Both the position numbers and the translations under genes were made by a program. Shown here one piece after another: positions 35,569-44,365 of a DNA stretch of 64,000 bases. Where the stretch lies: assembly GCF_050176255.1 (NCBI RefSeq), contig NZ_JBFXIE010000008.1; one strand, 5' to 3'. The notes below the pieces were generated by a model. The model did no database searches. It was not told where the DNA came from and saw nothing but the letters and a program-made list of their open reading frames with translations. The stretch is from JBFXIE01 sp050176255 (GTDB taxonomy: Bacteria > Pseudomonadota > Gammaproteobacteria > Burkholderiales > Burkholderiaceae_C). Numbering within the stretch: the first letter of the stretch is position 1; each line of letters opens with the position of its first letter.

Positions 35569-38500
35569 CGGCAGAGGCGTCGTTCATCCTGCAAGAGCTG
35601 CACCTGTACAACTGGGGCGCTTTTGCCGGGCGCCACCAGGTGGGCGTTGATCCGGGCAACAGCGCCATCATCGGCCCCACGGGCAGCGGCAAGACCACGC
35701 TGGTCGATGCGCTGATGACGCTGCTGTGCGCCAGCCCGCGCTACAACCTGGCCTCGACCGGCGGGCATGAAAGCGACCGCGACCTGGTCAGCTACGTGCG
35801 CGGCGCCGCCGGCCAGGGCAATGACAGCGGCGACCACATCGCCCGGCCGGGCCGCTGCACCACGGGTATTGCGGCGCGGCTGGTGCGCGCGGGTGGCACG
35901 GGTGACGGTGGCGCAGGCACATCGGTCTGGCTGGGCGCGCTGCTGTGGTTTGACGGCAGCAGCCAGTCGGCGGGCGACATGCAAAAGCGCTGGTTCTTCG
36001 CGCAGGGCGAGGGCCACGGCCTGGACCTGTGGCTGGAAGAGCAGCACAGCGGCGGCGCGCGGGCGCTCACCCGGCTGGCCAAGGACAGCGACGGCCTGCA
36101 GATGTTCAGCAGCAAGGCGCCCTACCTGGCCCGGCTGCACAGCTTTTTTGAAGTGGGGCCCAACGCCTTCACGCTGCTCAACCGCGCGGCGGGGCTCAAA
36201 CAGCTCAACAGCATTGACGAGATCTTTCGCGAGCTGGTGCTCGACGACCACTCGGCCTTTGACGCTGCGCAGCAAGTGGTGGCCGGCTTTGCCGAACTGG
36301 CCTCCATCCACGCCGACCTGGAGCTGGCCAATGCGCAATTCACGTCCCTACTGCCGCTGCGCGACCTGACCGCGCGCGAGCAGCAGCAGGCGCACCAGTT
36401 GGCGCATGTGCAGGCCCTGCAGCAGCAGCTGCCCGCGTGGTTTGCCGCGCAGGGCGTGCAGTGGTGGCGCCAGCGCGTGGCGCAGCTGCAGACGCAGATG
36501 GCGCAGCGCAGCCAGGCCCTGCTCGCCGCGCAGGACACGGTACAGGCCGCGCGGCGCCACGAGCAAGACCTGCACGGCATCTACCTGCAGGCGGGCGGCG
36601 CCAGCATCGAGTCGCTGCGCGAGCACATCGCGCTGGCGCGCAAAGAGCTGGGGCGCACGCAAGCCAACCTGCTGCAGTACCAGCAACTGGCGCGTAACCT
36701 GGGTCTGACGGCCAGCCCCGCGCAGGCAGGCAAGGTGACTGCGCAAGACCTGCCCGCGCACCAAGCGCAGGCGGCGGTCGCCATGCAGCAGCTGGACGCC
36801 GATCAGGCGCAGCTGCAGGCCGATGCCGAGGCGGCCATTGCCGACGAGCGCAACGCCCACAGGCGCTGGCAAGAGCTGGAGGCCGAGTACGACGCCGTGC
36901 GCCGGCGCCCCGGCTCCAACCTGCCGCTGGCGTACCAAAGCTTTCGCGCCGATCTGGCCGCGCACCTGGCCCTGCCCGAGGACGACCTGCCCTTTGCCGC
37001 CGAGCTGGTCGAGGTGCCGCTGCCTGAGCAAGGCTGGCGCGGCGCCATCGAGCGCGCCCTGGGCAGCCACCGGCTGCGCATCCTGGTGCCGCACGCGGCC
37101 CTGCACGCGGCGCTGCAATGGGTGAACCAGCGCCACAACCGGCTGCATGTGCGCCTGCTGGAGGTGACTGCTGCTGCGGCGCCCGCCACTTTTGTGGCCG
37201 ACGGCTTTGCGCGCAAGCTCAACATCAAGCCCCGCCTGCCCGCGGCGCACCAGGGCGCGCTGCGCCAGTTGCTGGCAGAGCTCGATCGCCACTGCGTGCC
37301 CGACGTCGCCACGCTGGAGCGCACGCCCCACGCCATGACGATCGAGGGGCTGATGTCCAGCAAATCCGGCCACTTTGACAAGCAGGACCACAAGCGCCTG
37401 GATCAGGACTGGATGACCGGCTTTGACAACCGCGATCGGCTGGCGTATCTGCTACAACATAAAGAGCAGGCAGCGCTTGAATGGAAAGGGTTGGAGACTA
37501 AAAAGACCCAAATCCTGCACGCCCAGCGCAGCGCGCAGGAGCAGCGCCGGCTGTGGGCCGCGCTGCAAACGCTGCAGCTGCAAGACCTGGACACGGCCGC
37601 AGCCGATGCGCAGTTGCAGCACAAAGAACAGCAACTGCAGGCGCTGCTGCACCCGCAATCCGACACCGCACAGGCCCAGCAGCGCTGGGACGCCGCGCAG
37701 GCGCACACCCGCGCAGCCGACGACCAGCTGCGCCAACTGCAAACCGCGCAGACGCAAGACGCCACCTTGCTGGATACCGCGCGCCAACGCCTGGGCGCCT
37801 TCGAGGCGCGCAGCGTCGGCGCACCGGCGTTGGATGCGGACTTTGCCGCGCAACTGGCCCGCCTGGGGCACAGGCTGAGCGCACTGGACGGCGACAACCT
37901 CGACGCGCAAGAGCGCGACGCCGCCGCGGCCCTGCACGCCAAAAGCGCAGAGGCCGGCAAAAAGCTCGGGCATCTGCACCAGGAGATCGTGCGCCAGATG
38001 GGCCGGGCCCGGGCTGAAGACCGCGGCGCTCTGGCCGAACACGCGCAGGAGGTAGATGCGCTGCCCCACTACCTGCAGCGCCTGCAGGTGCTGGAAGAAG
38101 AAGCCCTGCCGGCCAAGCGCCAGCGCTTTCAGCAATACCTCAACGACACCTCGCAGCAGGGCGTGGACAACCTGCTCAGCGGCATTGCCGCGCAGGTGGC
38201 AGACATCGAAGACCGCATCGCCCGGCTCAATGAAACGCTGCAACGCGTGGACTTTCAGCCCGGCCGCTACCTGCAGCTGGACCCGCGCTCGGTCGTGCAC
38301 CAAAGCCTGCAGGACCTGAGCCAGGCGCAAAACCAGCTGCGCACCGAGCGCCTGCGCGATGACGGCGGCCACAGCCACTACCGGGCGCTACGCGCCATCG
38401 TGCAAATGCTGCAAACCCACGCCAGCAACCGCCGCAGCAAGGCCGCGCAGGCGCTGCTGGATGCGCGCTACCGGCTGCAGTTTGCGGTGCTGGTGATGGA

Positions 38501-38921
38501 TCGCGCCAGCGGCCAGATGCTGGAGCGGCGCACTGGCTCGCAAGGCGGCAGCGGCGGCGAGAAGGAAATCATCGCCAGCTACGTCCTGACTGCATCGCTC
38601 AGCTACGCGCTGTGCCCCGACGGCGCCAGCCGCCCAGTGTTTGGCACCATCGTGCTGGATGAGGCTTTTTCCAAAAGCTCGCAGGCCGTGGCCGCGCGCA
38701 TCATCCAGGCGCTGCGCGAGTTTGGCCTGCACGCATTGTTCGTCACGCCCAACAAGGAAGTGCGCCTGCTGCGCAACCACACGCGCAGCGCCGTCGTGGT
38801 GCACCGGCGCGGCGCGCAGGCCACGCTGGCATCGCTGCGCTGGGAAGAGATCGACGCCTTCCGCCAGAACGTGCAGAACGCGCACCGCACGCAGCCAGCG
38901 CCAAACCCGGCGCAAATATGA
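35565..38921 (+). CDS. jetC: Wadjet type I protein JetC (SMC/MukB-like ATPase)
   Basis: 1118 residues, the motor subunit. The N-terminal head has Walker A IGPTGSGKTTLVDALMTLL. Long coiled-coil arms follow (about residues 240-420 and 600-900), separated by a hinge-like region. The C-terminal head has the ABC signature SQGGSGGEKEIIASYVLTAS and Walker B FGTIVLDEAFSKSS. This matches COG4913-type Wadjet ATPases, which extrude DNA loops to sense plasmid topology. Residues about 628-646 are encoded by a copy of the dispersed element, within the second coiled coil. Confidence 0.9.
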   Translation: MTAEASFILQELHLYNWGAFAGRHQVGVDPGNSAIIGPTGSGKTTLVDALMTLLCASPRYNLASTGGHESDRDLVSYVRGAAGQGNDSGDHIARPGRCTTGIAARLVRAGGTGDGGAGTSVWLGALLWFDGSSQSAGDMQKRWFFAQGEGHGLDLWLEEQHSGGARALTRLAKDSDGLQMFSSKAPYLARLHSFFEVGPNAFTLLNRAAGLKQLNSIDEIFRELVLDDHSAFDAAQQVVAGFAELASIHADLELANAQFTSLLPLRDLTAREQQQAHQLAHVQALQQQLPAWFAAQGVQWWRQRVAQLQTQMAQRSQALLAAQDTVQAARRHEQDLHGIYLQAGGASIESLREHIALARKELGRTQANLLQYQQLARNLGLTASPAQAGKVTAQDLPAHQAQAAVAMQQLDADQAQLQADAEAAIADERNAHRRWQELEAEYDAVRRRPGSNLPLAYQSFRADLAAHLALPEDDLPFAAELVEVPLPEQGWRGAIERALGSHRLRILVPHAALHAALQWVNQRHNRLHVRLLEVTAAAAPATFVADGFARKLNIKPRLPAAHQGALRQLLAELDRHCVPDVATLERTPHAMTIEGLMSSKSGHFDKQDHKRLDQDWMTGFDNRDRLAYLLQHKEQAALEWKGLETKKTQILHAQRSAQEQRRLWAALQTLQLQDLDTAAADAQLQHKEQQLQALLHPQSDTAQAQQRWDAAQAHTRAADDQLRQLQTAQTQDATLLDTARQRLGAFEARSVGAPALDADFAAQLARLGHRLSALDGDNLDAQERDAAAALHAKSAEAGKKLGHLHQEIVRQMGRARAEDRGALAEHAQEVDALPHYLQRLQVLEEEALPAKRQRFQQYLNDTSQQGVDNLLSGIAAQVADIEDRIARLNETLQRVDFQPGRYLQLDPRSVVHQSLQDLSQAQNQLRTERLRDDGGHSHYRALRAIVQMLQTHASNRRSKAAQALLDARYRLQFAVLVMDRASGQMLERRTGSQGGSGGEKEIIASYVLTASLSYALCPDGASRPVFGTIVLDEAFSKSSQAVAARIIQALREFGLHALFVTPNKEVRLLRNHTRSAVVVHRRGAQATLASLRWEEIDAFRQNVQNAHRTQPAPNPAQI
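37448..37503 (+). repeat. Dispersed element, copy 10 (inside jetC)
   Basis: CTGCTACAACATAAAGAGCA, GGCAGCGCTTGAATGGAAAG, GGTTGGAGACTAAAAAGACC: lower in GC than its surroundings, with the GCAGCGCTTGA and AAGGGTTGGAG blocks. The jetC frame stays open through it. Confidence 0.65.
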
Positions 38922-40093
38922 AGTCGCCCCAGGCATTGGCGGCCCGGCTGGCCCAGCAATGGCACAGCGCCGACTGGCGCGAGCGCCAGCTGCTGTGCGG
39001 CGCGGCGGCCTGGCCGCTGGTGCTGCCCATCGGCGCGCCCGGCGCGGCGGACTTTCTGGGCGATGCCAGCGTGCTGCGCGGCCATCTGCAGCATTGGCGC
39101 GACGTGCAGCAGCAGGGCCTGGGCAGCGTGCAGTGGCAAGAGCGGCGCTACCGCGGCGCCAGCGCCGCCATCGCCGTGCCCACGCACTGGCGGCTGGCCA
39201 GGCCGTCCGAATGCATTGCGGCCATCAGCCACTTCAAGGCGCCGGGCCATGCGCAGATCGCGGCCGACTACGCGCGGCTCAGCGCCATCGTCGCGGCAGT
39301 GCAGCGCAGCGGCTTTCAGCGCCTGCTGGTGCGCCGCCTGGTGCAGTGGCGCGACACGCCTGCCGAAGCCGTCATCGCCGCCGCCCGCATCGCCCTGCAA
39401 CTGGAGCCCGGCTGCGCCAACGGCCGGCCGCTGCGCGCACTGGCCGTGCAAGGCAACGACAGCAAATTCTTCGAGCGCCACGCCAGCCTGCTGACGGCGC
39501 TGCTGGACGAGCGCTTTGACGGCGAAGCCAGCCGCCAGGGGCTGGCGGGCTTTTTGGACGCGCTGCCCGAGGGTGACCACTGGCTGCTGCTCGCCCCGCT
39601 GGCCCCCGGCCTGCTGCCCTTCGCGCGCCAGCGCGTGCCCGCTGCTGAGCTGCTGGCCACGCCCCTGCCGGCCAGCCACATCCTGCTGGTGGAAAACGAA
39701 CGCAGCCTGCACCAGCTGCCCCAGCCGCTGGCAGGCACCATCGCCGTGCTGGGCGCCGGGCTCAACCTGGGCTGGCTGGCCGCGCCTTGGCTGCAGCAGC
39801 GGCGCGTGGCCTACTGGGGCGACATCGACACCTGGGGCCTGCACATGCTGGCCACGGCACGCGCGCATCTGCCGCATCTGCAGGCACTGCTGATGGACCG
39901 CGCCACCCTCGACGCCCACGCCGCCCAGGCCGTGGCCGAGCCGGTGCACGCGCCTGCTTCGGAGGGCAGCGCGCTGCGCGCCGACGAGGCCGCGCTGGAT
40001 GCGCACCTGCGCCGCCTGGACCAGGGCCGGCTGGAGCAGGAGTTCATCGCCCCCGCGGCCGTGGCCCACGCGGTGCGCGGCTGGCGCGGCTGA
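38918..40093 (+). CDS. jetD: Wadjet type I nuclease JetD (DUF3322/DUF2220, TOPRIM fold)
   Basis: 391 residues. The N-terminal DUF3322-like half has QWRDTPAEAVIAAA and GNDSKFFERHASLLTALLDE. The C-terminal half carries the TOPRIM motifs: ILLVENERSL (acidic Glu), AVLGAGLNLG, and YWGDIDTWGLHMLA with the paired Asp residues, then LEQEFI near the end. JetD cuts the plasmid after JetABC senses it. It overlaps jetC by 4 bp (ATGA), completing a coupled jetABCD operon. Confidence 0.88.
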   Translation: MKSPQALAARLAQQWHSADWRERQLLCGAAAWPLVLPIGAPGAADFLGDASVLRGHLQHWRDVQQQGLGSVQWQERRYRGASAAIAVPTHWRLARPSECIAAISHFKAPGHAQIAADYARLSAIVAAVQRSGFQRLLVRRLVQWRDTPAEAVIAAARIALQLEPGCANGRPLRALAVQGNDSKFFERHASLLTALLDERFDGEASRQGLAGFLDALPEGDHWLLLAPLAPGLLPFARQRVPAAELLATPLPASHILLVENERSLHQLPQPLAGTIAVLGAGLNLGWLAAPWLQQRRVAYWGDIDTWGLHMLATARAHLPHLQALLMDRATLDAHAAQAVAEPVHAPASEGSALRADEAALDAHLRRLDQGRLEQEFIAPAAVAHAVRGWRG

Positions 40094-40127
40094 ACCCAAT
40101 TTGAATTGGGAGCACAATGCGCGCCCC

Positions 40128-40538
40128 ATGAAGCCTGCCATCACCATCGTTGACGTGGACCGCCCCGACACCTGGACCCGCTACCGCGCGGGCCTGTGCG
40201 ACAGCTGCGCGGCCCACTGCTGCACCATGCCGCTGGAGGTGCAGCTGCCCGACCTGGTGCGGCTGGGGCTGGTGGACGCCTTCGAGGCCGAGCACGAAGA
40301 GCCCCGGCACATCGCCCGCCGGCTGCAAAAGGCGCGGCTGATCGACCACTTCAACCACAAGAACACCCTGTTCACCCTGGCGCGGCGCGCCAGCGGCGAC
40401 TGCCAGTTTCTGGACGCCGCCACGCGCCGGTGCACGGTGTACGAGCAGCGGCCCGAAACCTGCCGTCTGCACCCGCAAAAGAAAAGCCCCCGCCCTGGCT
40501 GGTGTGCTTACGGGGCCAGGGTGCTGCAGCGCAAATAG
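40128..40538 (+). CDS. YkgJ-like cysteine-cluster protein
   Basis: 136 residues from ATG 40128. It belongs to the CxxC...CC zinc- or iron-binding family: GLCDSCAAHCCTMPLEV near the N-terminus, then SGDCQFLDAATRRCTVYEQR, PETCRLHPQ and GWCAYG. The Cys spacing suggests a bound metal or an Fe-S cluster. The function is unknown. It lies 34 bp after jetD; the AT-rich gap (CCAATTTGAATTGGGAGC) may hold its own promoter or just its ribosome site. Confidence 0.85.
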   Translation: MKPAITIVDVDRPDTWTRYRAGLCDSCAAHCCTMPLEVQLPDLVRLGLVDAFEAEHEEPRHIARRLQKARLIDHFNHKNTLFTLARRASGDCQFLDAATRRCTVYEQRPETCRLHPQKKSPRPGWCAYGARVLQRK

Positions 40539-40600
40539 CTACTCATTTAATAGCTGATAGCGCTTGATCAGCAAGGGCTGCAGGCCATTTTGGCTTGATG
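40536..40600 (+). repeat. Dispersed TAGCTGCCAGCGC element, copy 11
   Basis: The YkgJ-like gene stop TAG at 40536-40538 is immediately followed by CTACTCATTTAATAGCTGAT, AGCGCTTGATCAGCAAGGGC, TGCAGGCCATTTTGGC. A well-kept copy between convergent genes. Confidence 0.75.
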
Positions 40601-40609
40601 GGTTAATCC

Positions 40610-41755
40610 TCAAACCCGCCCAAAGGCATAGCCCAGGGCGGCCTGCGTGCCCTCCAGCTCATCGACCAGTCGCAGCAGCGGCGCCAGCTCGCGGTAGCGG
40701 CCGGCCGTCTGGCGGATGTAGGCGATGAAGCGCGGTGCATCCTGCAGGTATTTGGGCTTGCCGTCGCGCAGCGTGATGCGCGCGAAGATGCCGGCCACCT
40801 TCAGGTGGCGCTGCAGCGCCATCCAGTCCACGGCGCGGTAAAACTCGCCAAAGTCGGCGCCCCAGCCGCTGCTGCTGTGGGCGCCCACGATGCCCGCGCG
40901 CCGGGCCTTGTCCCAGTAGCGCACGGTGATGTCGATGACGAAGTCTTCTTCCCAGCTGATGAAGGCGTCGCGCATCAGGCTGGCGATGTCGTAGGTCACG
41001 GGGCCATAGACCGCGTCCTGGAAGTCGAGCACGCCCAGGCGCCCGTCCGCGCCCGCCATCAGGTTGCGCATCATGAAGTCGCGGTGCACATACACGCTGG
41101 GCGCGGCCAGATTGTGCGCCACGATGGTGTCGAAGGTCTTGGCAAGCGTGGCTTGCTGCGCGTCGGTCAGCGTGGCCTGGCGGTGGCGGGCGATGTACCA
41201 GTCGGGAAACAGCTGCAGCTCGCGGCGCAGCAGCGGCTCGTCGTAGGCGGGCAGCACGCCGGGGCGGCTGGCGCGCTGCCAGTCGATGAGCAGATCCACG
41301 GCCTGCAGGTACCAGGCGTGGGCGGCCTGGGGGTTGGCCGGGTCCAGGCGTTCGATGGCCGTCTGCGCGCCCAGGTCGGACAGCAGCATGAAGCCGTGGG
41401 CTTCGTCCCAGGCCAGGATCTGCGGCACGCGCAGGCCGGCGGCCTGCATCAGCGCCTGCACCTGCACGAAGGGGCGGCAGTCTTCCTTGTCGGGCGGCGC
41501 GTCCATCACGATGTGGCTGGCGCCGCCCTGCGTGTCCAGGCGCAGGTAGCGCCTGAAGCTGGCGTCGGCCGAGGCGGGCCGCAAGGTGTCGGAGCGCAGG
41601 CCGTGCGTGTCTGCCAGCGGGGCCAGCCAGGCTTCAAAGGCGGCCCGGCGCGCCGGGTCGCTCCAGTGCACGGCGTTGTCGGGGGTGTTGCAGGATGTGG
41701 CGGCGGGGGCTGTCCCGGCAGGGCTGGCGGGAGGTGGGGGGCAGGGGTGGCTCAT
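40610..41755 (-). CDS. amgK: Aminoglycoside-phosphotransferase-fold sugar kinase, AmgK-like
   Basis: 381 residues from ATG 41755 (MSHPCPPP); the longer frame adds unlikely sequence over the lptD leader. Kinase features: ADASFRRYLRLDTQGG, MDAPPDKEDCRPFVQV, catalytic loop YVHRDFMMRNLMAG and metal-binding GVLDFQDAVYGPVTYDIASL. In Pseudomonas AmgK phosphorylates N-acetylmuramate and GlcNAc at the anomeric position for cell-wall recycling. Divergence from lptD-surA-rsmA is the common arrangement for this family. The partner murU is not visible downstream. Confidence 0.8.
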   Translation of the reverse strand: MSHPCPPPPASPAGTAPAATSCNTPDNAVHWSDPARRAAFEAWLAPLADTHGLRSDTLRPASADASFRRYLRLDTQGGASHIVMDAPPDKEDCRPFVQVQALMQAAGLRVPQILAWDEAHGFMLLSDLGAQTAIERLDPANPQAAHAWYLQAVDLLIDWQRASRPGVLPAYDEPLLRRELQLFPDWYIARHRQATLTDAQQATLAKTFDTIVAHNLAAPSVYVHRDFMMRNLMAGADGRLGVLDFQDAVYGPVTYDIASLMRDAFISWEEDFVIDITVRYWDKARRAGIVGAHSSSGWGADFGEFYRAVDWMALQRHLKVAGIFARITLRDGKPKYLQDAPRFIAYIRQTAGRYRELAPLLRLVDELEGTQAALGYAFGRV

Positions 41756-41849
41756 GGATAATCCCATTCTACAAACCCGGCCCTGCCCGGCCAGGTGGCC
41801 CGCGGCGCATCCCAGATGGGTGCCGTGCACCGTCCGACCCGCGCATTCC

Positions 41850-44318
41850 ATGGATCGCTTTTACTTGTCCCACGCCCTGCCCGCCCGCCCATCCGCCCCA
41901 CCCGTACCCGGTGCCGCGCCGCTGCCAGCGCGCAGCGTGCTGGCGCGGCTGGCGGCCCTGATGCTGTGCGGCGTGCCGCTGGCGGTGCTGGCCCAGGCCG
42001 ATCCAGCAGACCCGGCAGACCCCGCCGCCGAAACCCCGCCCGTGCTGCGCCCCACGGGCCGCCTGCACGATGCGCTGCCCGGCAGCGTGCGCGCGCAGTT
42101 GCCGGTGTTTGTGCGCGGCGACCGGGTGACGGGCCAGCCCGACATCCGCGCCGTCATCGAGGGCGATGCCGAACTGCGCCGCGGCGACACGGTGATCCGC
42201 GCCGACCGCATGGAGTACGACGTGGCCACCGACCGCGCCAAGGCCAGCGGCAATGTGCACATCAACCGCGCGGGCAACGTGTATGACGGCAGCCTGCTGG
42301 ACATGCAGGTGGAGGCCTTCAGCGGTTTTTTCAGCGACACGCGCTACCGTTTTCTTGAGACCTCGGCCCACGGCGAGGCCTCGCGCGTGGACTTCATCGA
42401 CCGCGAGCGCTCGGTGGTGCACGACGCCACCTACACCACCTGCCAGCGCACCGACGAGGCCAGCTGGCAGCCCGACTGGATCATCCGCGCCAAAAAGATC
42501 CATCTAGACCGGGTGGAAGACGTGGGCAGGGCCGAGGACGGCGTGCTCGAATTCAAGGGCGTGCCGGTGCTGCCCGTGCCCTACCTCACCTTTCCGCTGT
42601 CGGACCGGCGCAAGTCGGGGTTTTTGCCGCCCACCATCGGCCTGGACAGCCTGAGCGGCCTGGAATACGCCCAGCCCTACTACTGGAACATCGCGCCCAA
42701 CCGCGACGCGACCATCACCCCCGTGCTGCTGAGTCGGCGCGGCGTGATGCTGAGCGGTGAGTTCCGCTACCTGGAGCCGCGCTACAGCGGCGAGATCACC
42801 GGCGAGTTCATGCCCGGCGACCGCCTGCGCGACCGCGACCGCTGGTCCTACGGCATCCAGCACCGCGGCGCGCTGGGCACGCCGCTGGGCGATGCGTCCC
42901 TGGGCATCAACGTGCGGCGCGTGAGCGACGACGACTACTGGCGCGACTTTTCCCAGCGCCTGCTGGGCCGCGGCAGCCTGCCCGACACCGTCAACAACCA
43001 GCTGGCGCAGCGCCTGCTGCCCGGCGAGGTCTCACTCAACTGGGGGCGCAACGACCACACGCTGAGCCTGCGCACCGTCAAGTGGCAGACGCTGCAGGAT
43101 GTCAACTCGCCCATCGTGCCGCCCTACGATCGCCAGCCGCAGCTGCGCTGGCAGTACCAGCCTGCGCAACTGGCTGGCGGCTTCGATGCCAGTATCGAGG
43201 CGGACTACACCAGCTTTCATGCCGACCGCGCCTACACCGGCCAGCCCAACGCCAAGCGCAGCTACGCCCTGGCGCAGGTCAGCCGGCCCTTTCTGGCGCC
43301 GGCGGGTTTCATCACGCCGCGCGTGCAGCTGCACACCACCCACTATGAATTTGACGCGCCGCTGGTGGGCGGCCAGCGCACGGCCAGCCGCACACTGCCC
43401 ACCTTCAGCCTGGACAGCGGCCTGGTGTTCGAGCGCGACGCTGCCTACTTTGGCCGCGGCTTTGTGCAGACGCTGGAGCCGCGCGCCTTCTACACCTACA
43501 CGCCGTATCGCAACCAGAGCATGCTGCCGGTGTACGACACGGCGGCCAACGACTTCAACTTTGCCTCCATCTACTCTGAAAACGCCTTTGGCGGCAATGA
43601 CCGCGTGGCCGACAACAACCTGCTCACCCTGGGCGTGACCACGCGATTGCTGGACCCCGAAACGGGCGCCGAAGCCGCGCGCTTTGGCGTGGCGCAGCGC
43701 CTGCGCTTTGCCGACCAGCAGGTCACCATGCCCGGCGCCGCGCCGGTCAGCGAGCGCCTGTCGGACGTGCTGCTGGGCGCGGGCATCAACTGGACGCCGC
43801 AGTGGGGCTTTGACTCCACCGTGCAGTACAACCCCAAGAGTGGCCGCTCGCTGCGCACCACGGTGGGCGCGCGCTACTCGCCGGGCGACTACCGCACGGT
43901 GAGTGCGGCCTATCGCATGCAGAAAGTCACCGGCCTGATCTCCGAGCCCAGCGAGCAGATCGACGTGGGCTGGCAATGGCCGCTCAATGACGTGCTGGGC
44001 TCCGGCAAGCCCGGCGCGGGCGGGCGCTGGTACAGCGTGGGCCGGCTGAACTACAGCCTGGAAGATCGCAAGCTGGTGGACACCGTGGTCGGCTTCGAGT
44101 ACGAAAGCTGCTGCTGGATTGGCCGCGTGGTGCTGGAGCGGCTGCAGCGCAGCGTCAACGCGTCCAACACCCGGCTCATGTTCCAGATCGAATTCGTCGG
44201 GTTCTCGCGCCTGTCGCTGGGGGCCAATCCGCTGTCCAGCCTCAAGCAGAATGTGCCGCGCTACCAGTTCCTGCGCGAAAACCAGACTCCGCCCAGCCGC
44301 TTCTCCAACTACGATTGA
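41850..44318 (+). CDS. lptD: LPS-assembly outer-membrane protein LptD
   Basis: 822 residues from ATG 41850. The N-terminal signal includes LARLAALMLCGVPLAVLAQA. The periplasmic jellyroll (about residues 80-200) has GDAELRRGDTVIRADRMEYD and GNVHINRAGNVYDGSLLDMQ. The C-terminal beta barrel has RKSGFLPPTIGLDSLSGLEY, TITPVLLSRRGVMLSGEFRY and a last part with VGFEYESCCWIGRVVLER. The Cys pair there fits the disulfides needed for function. It inserts LPS into the outer leaflet with LptE. Divergent from amgK across 94 bp. Confidence 0.95.
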   Translation: MDRFYLSHALPARPSAPPVPGAAPLPARSVLARLAALMLCGVPLAVLAQADPADPADPAAETPPVLRPTGRLHDALPGSVRAQLPVFVRGDRVTGQPDIRAVIEGDAELRRGDTVIRADRMEYDVATDRAKASGNVHINRAGNVYDGSLLDMQVEAFSGFFSDTRYRFLETSAHGEASRVDFIDRERSVVHDATYTTCQRTDEASWQPDWIIRAKKIHLDRVEDVGRAEDGVLEFKGVPVLPVPYLTFPLSDRRKSGFLPPTIGLDSLSGLEYAQPYYWNIAPNRDATITPVLLSRRGVMLSGEFRYLEPRYSGEITGEFMPGDRLRDRDRWSYGIQHRGALGTPLGDASLGINVRRVSDDDYWRDFSQRLLGRGSLPDTVNNQLAQRLLPGEVSLNWGRNDHTLSLRTVKWQTLQDVNSPIVPPYDRQPQLRWQYQPAQLAGGFDASIEADYTSFHADRAYTGQPNAKRSYALAQVSRPFLAPAGFITPRVQLHTTHYEFDAPLVGGQRTASRTLPTFSLDSGLVFERDAAYFGRGFVQTLEPRAFYTYTPYRNQSMLPVYDTAANDFNFASIYSENAFGGNDRVADNNLLTLGVTTRLLDPETGAEAARFGVAQRLRFADQQVTMPGAAPVSERLSDVLLGAGINWTPQWGFDSTVQYNPKSGRSLRTTVGARYSPGDYRTVSAAYRMQKVTGLISEPSEQIDVGWQWPLNDVLGSGKPGAGGRWYSVGRLNYSLEDRKLVDTVVGFEYESCCWIGRVVLERLQRSVNASNTRLMFQIEFVGFSRLSLGANPLSSLKQNVPRYQFLRENQTPPSRFSNYD

Positions 44319-44365
44319 CCGCACGGCCGCCGCCCCGCCGCGGCCATGCGCCCGCCTTGAGCACC

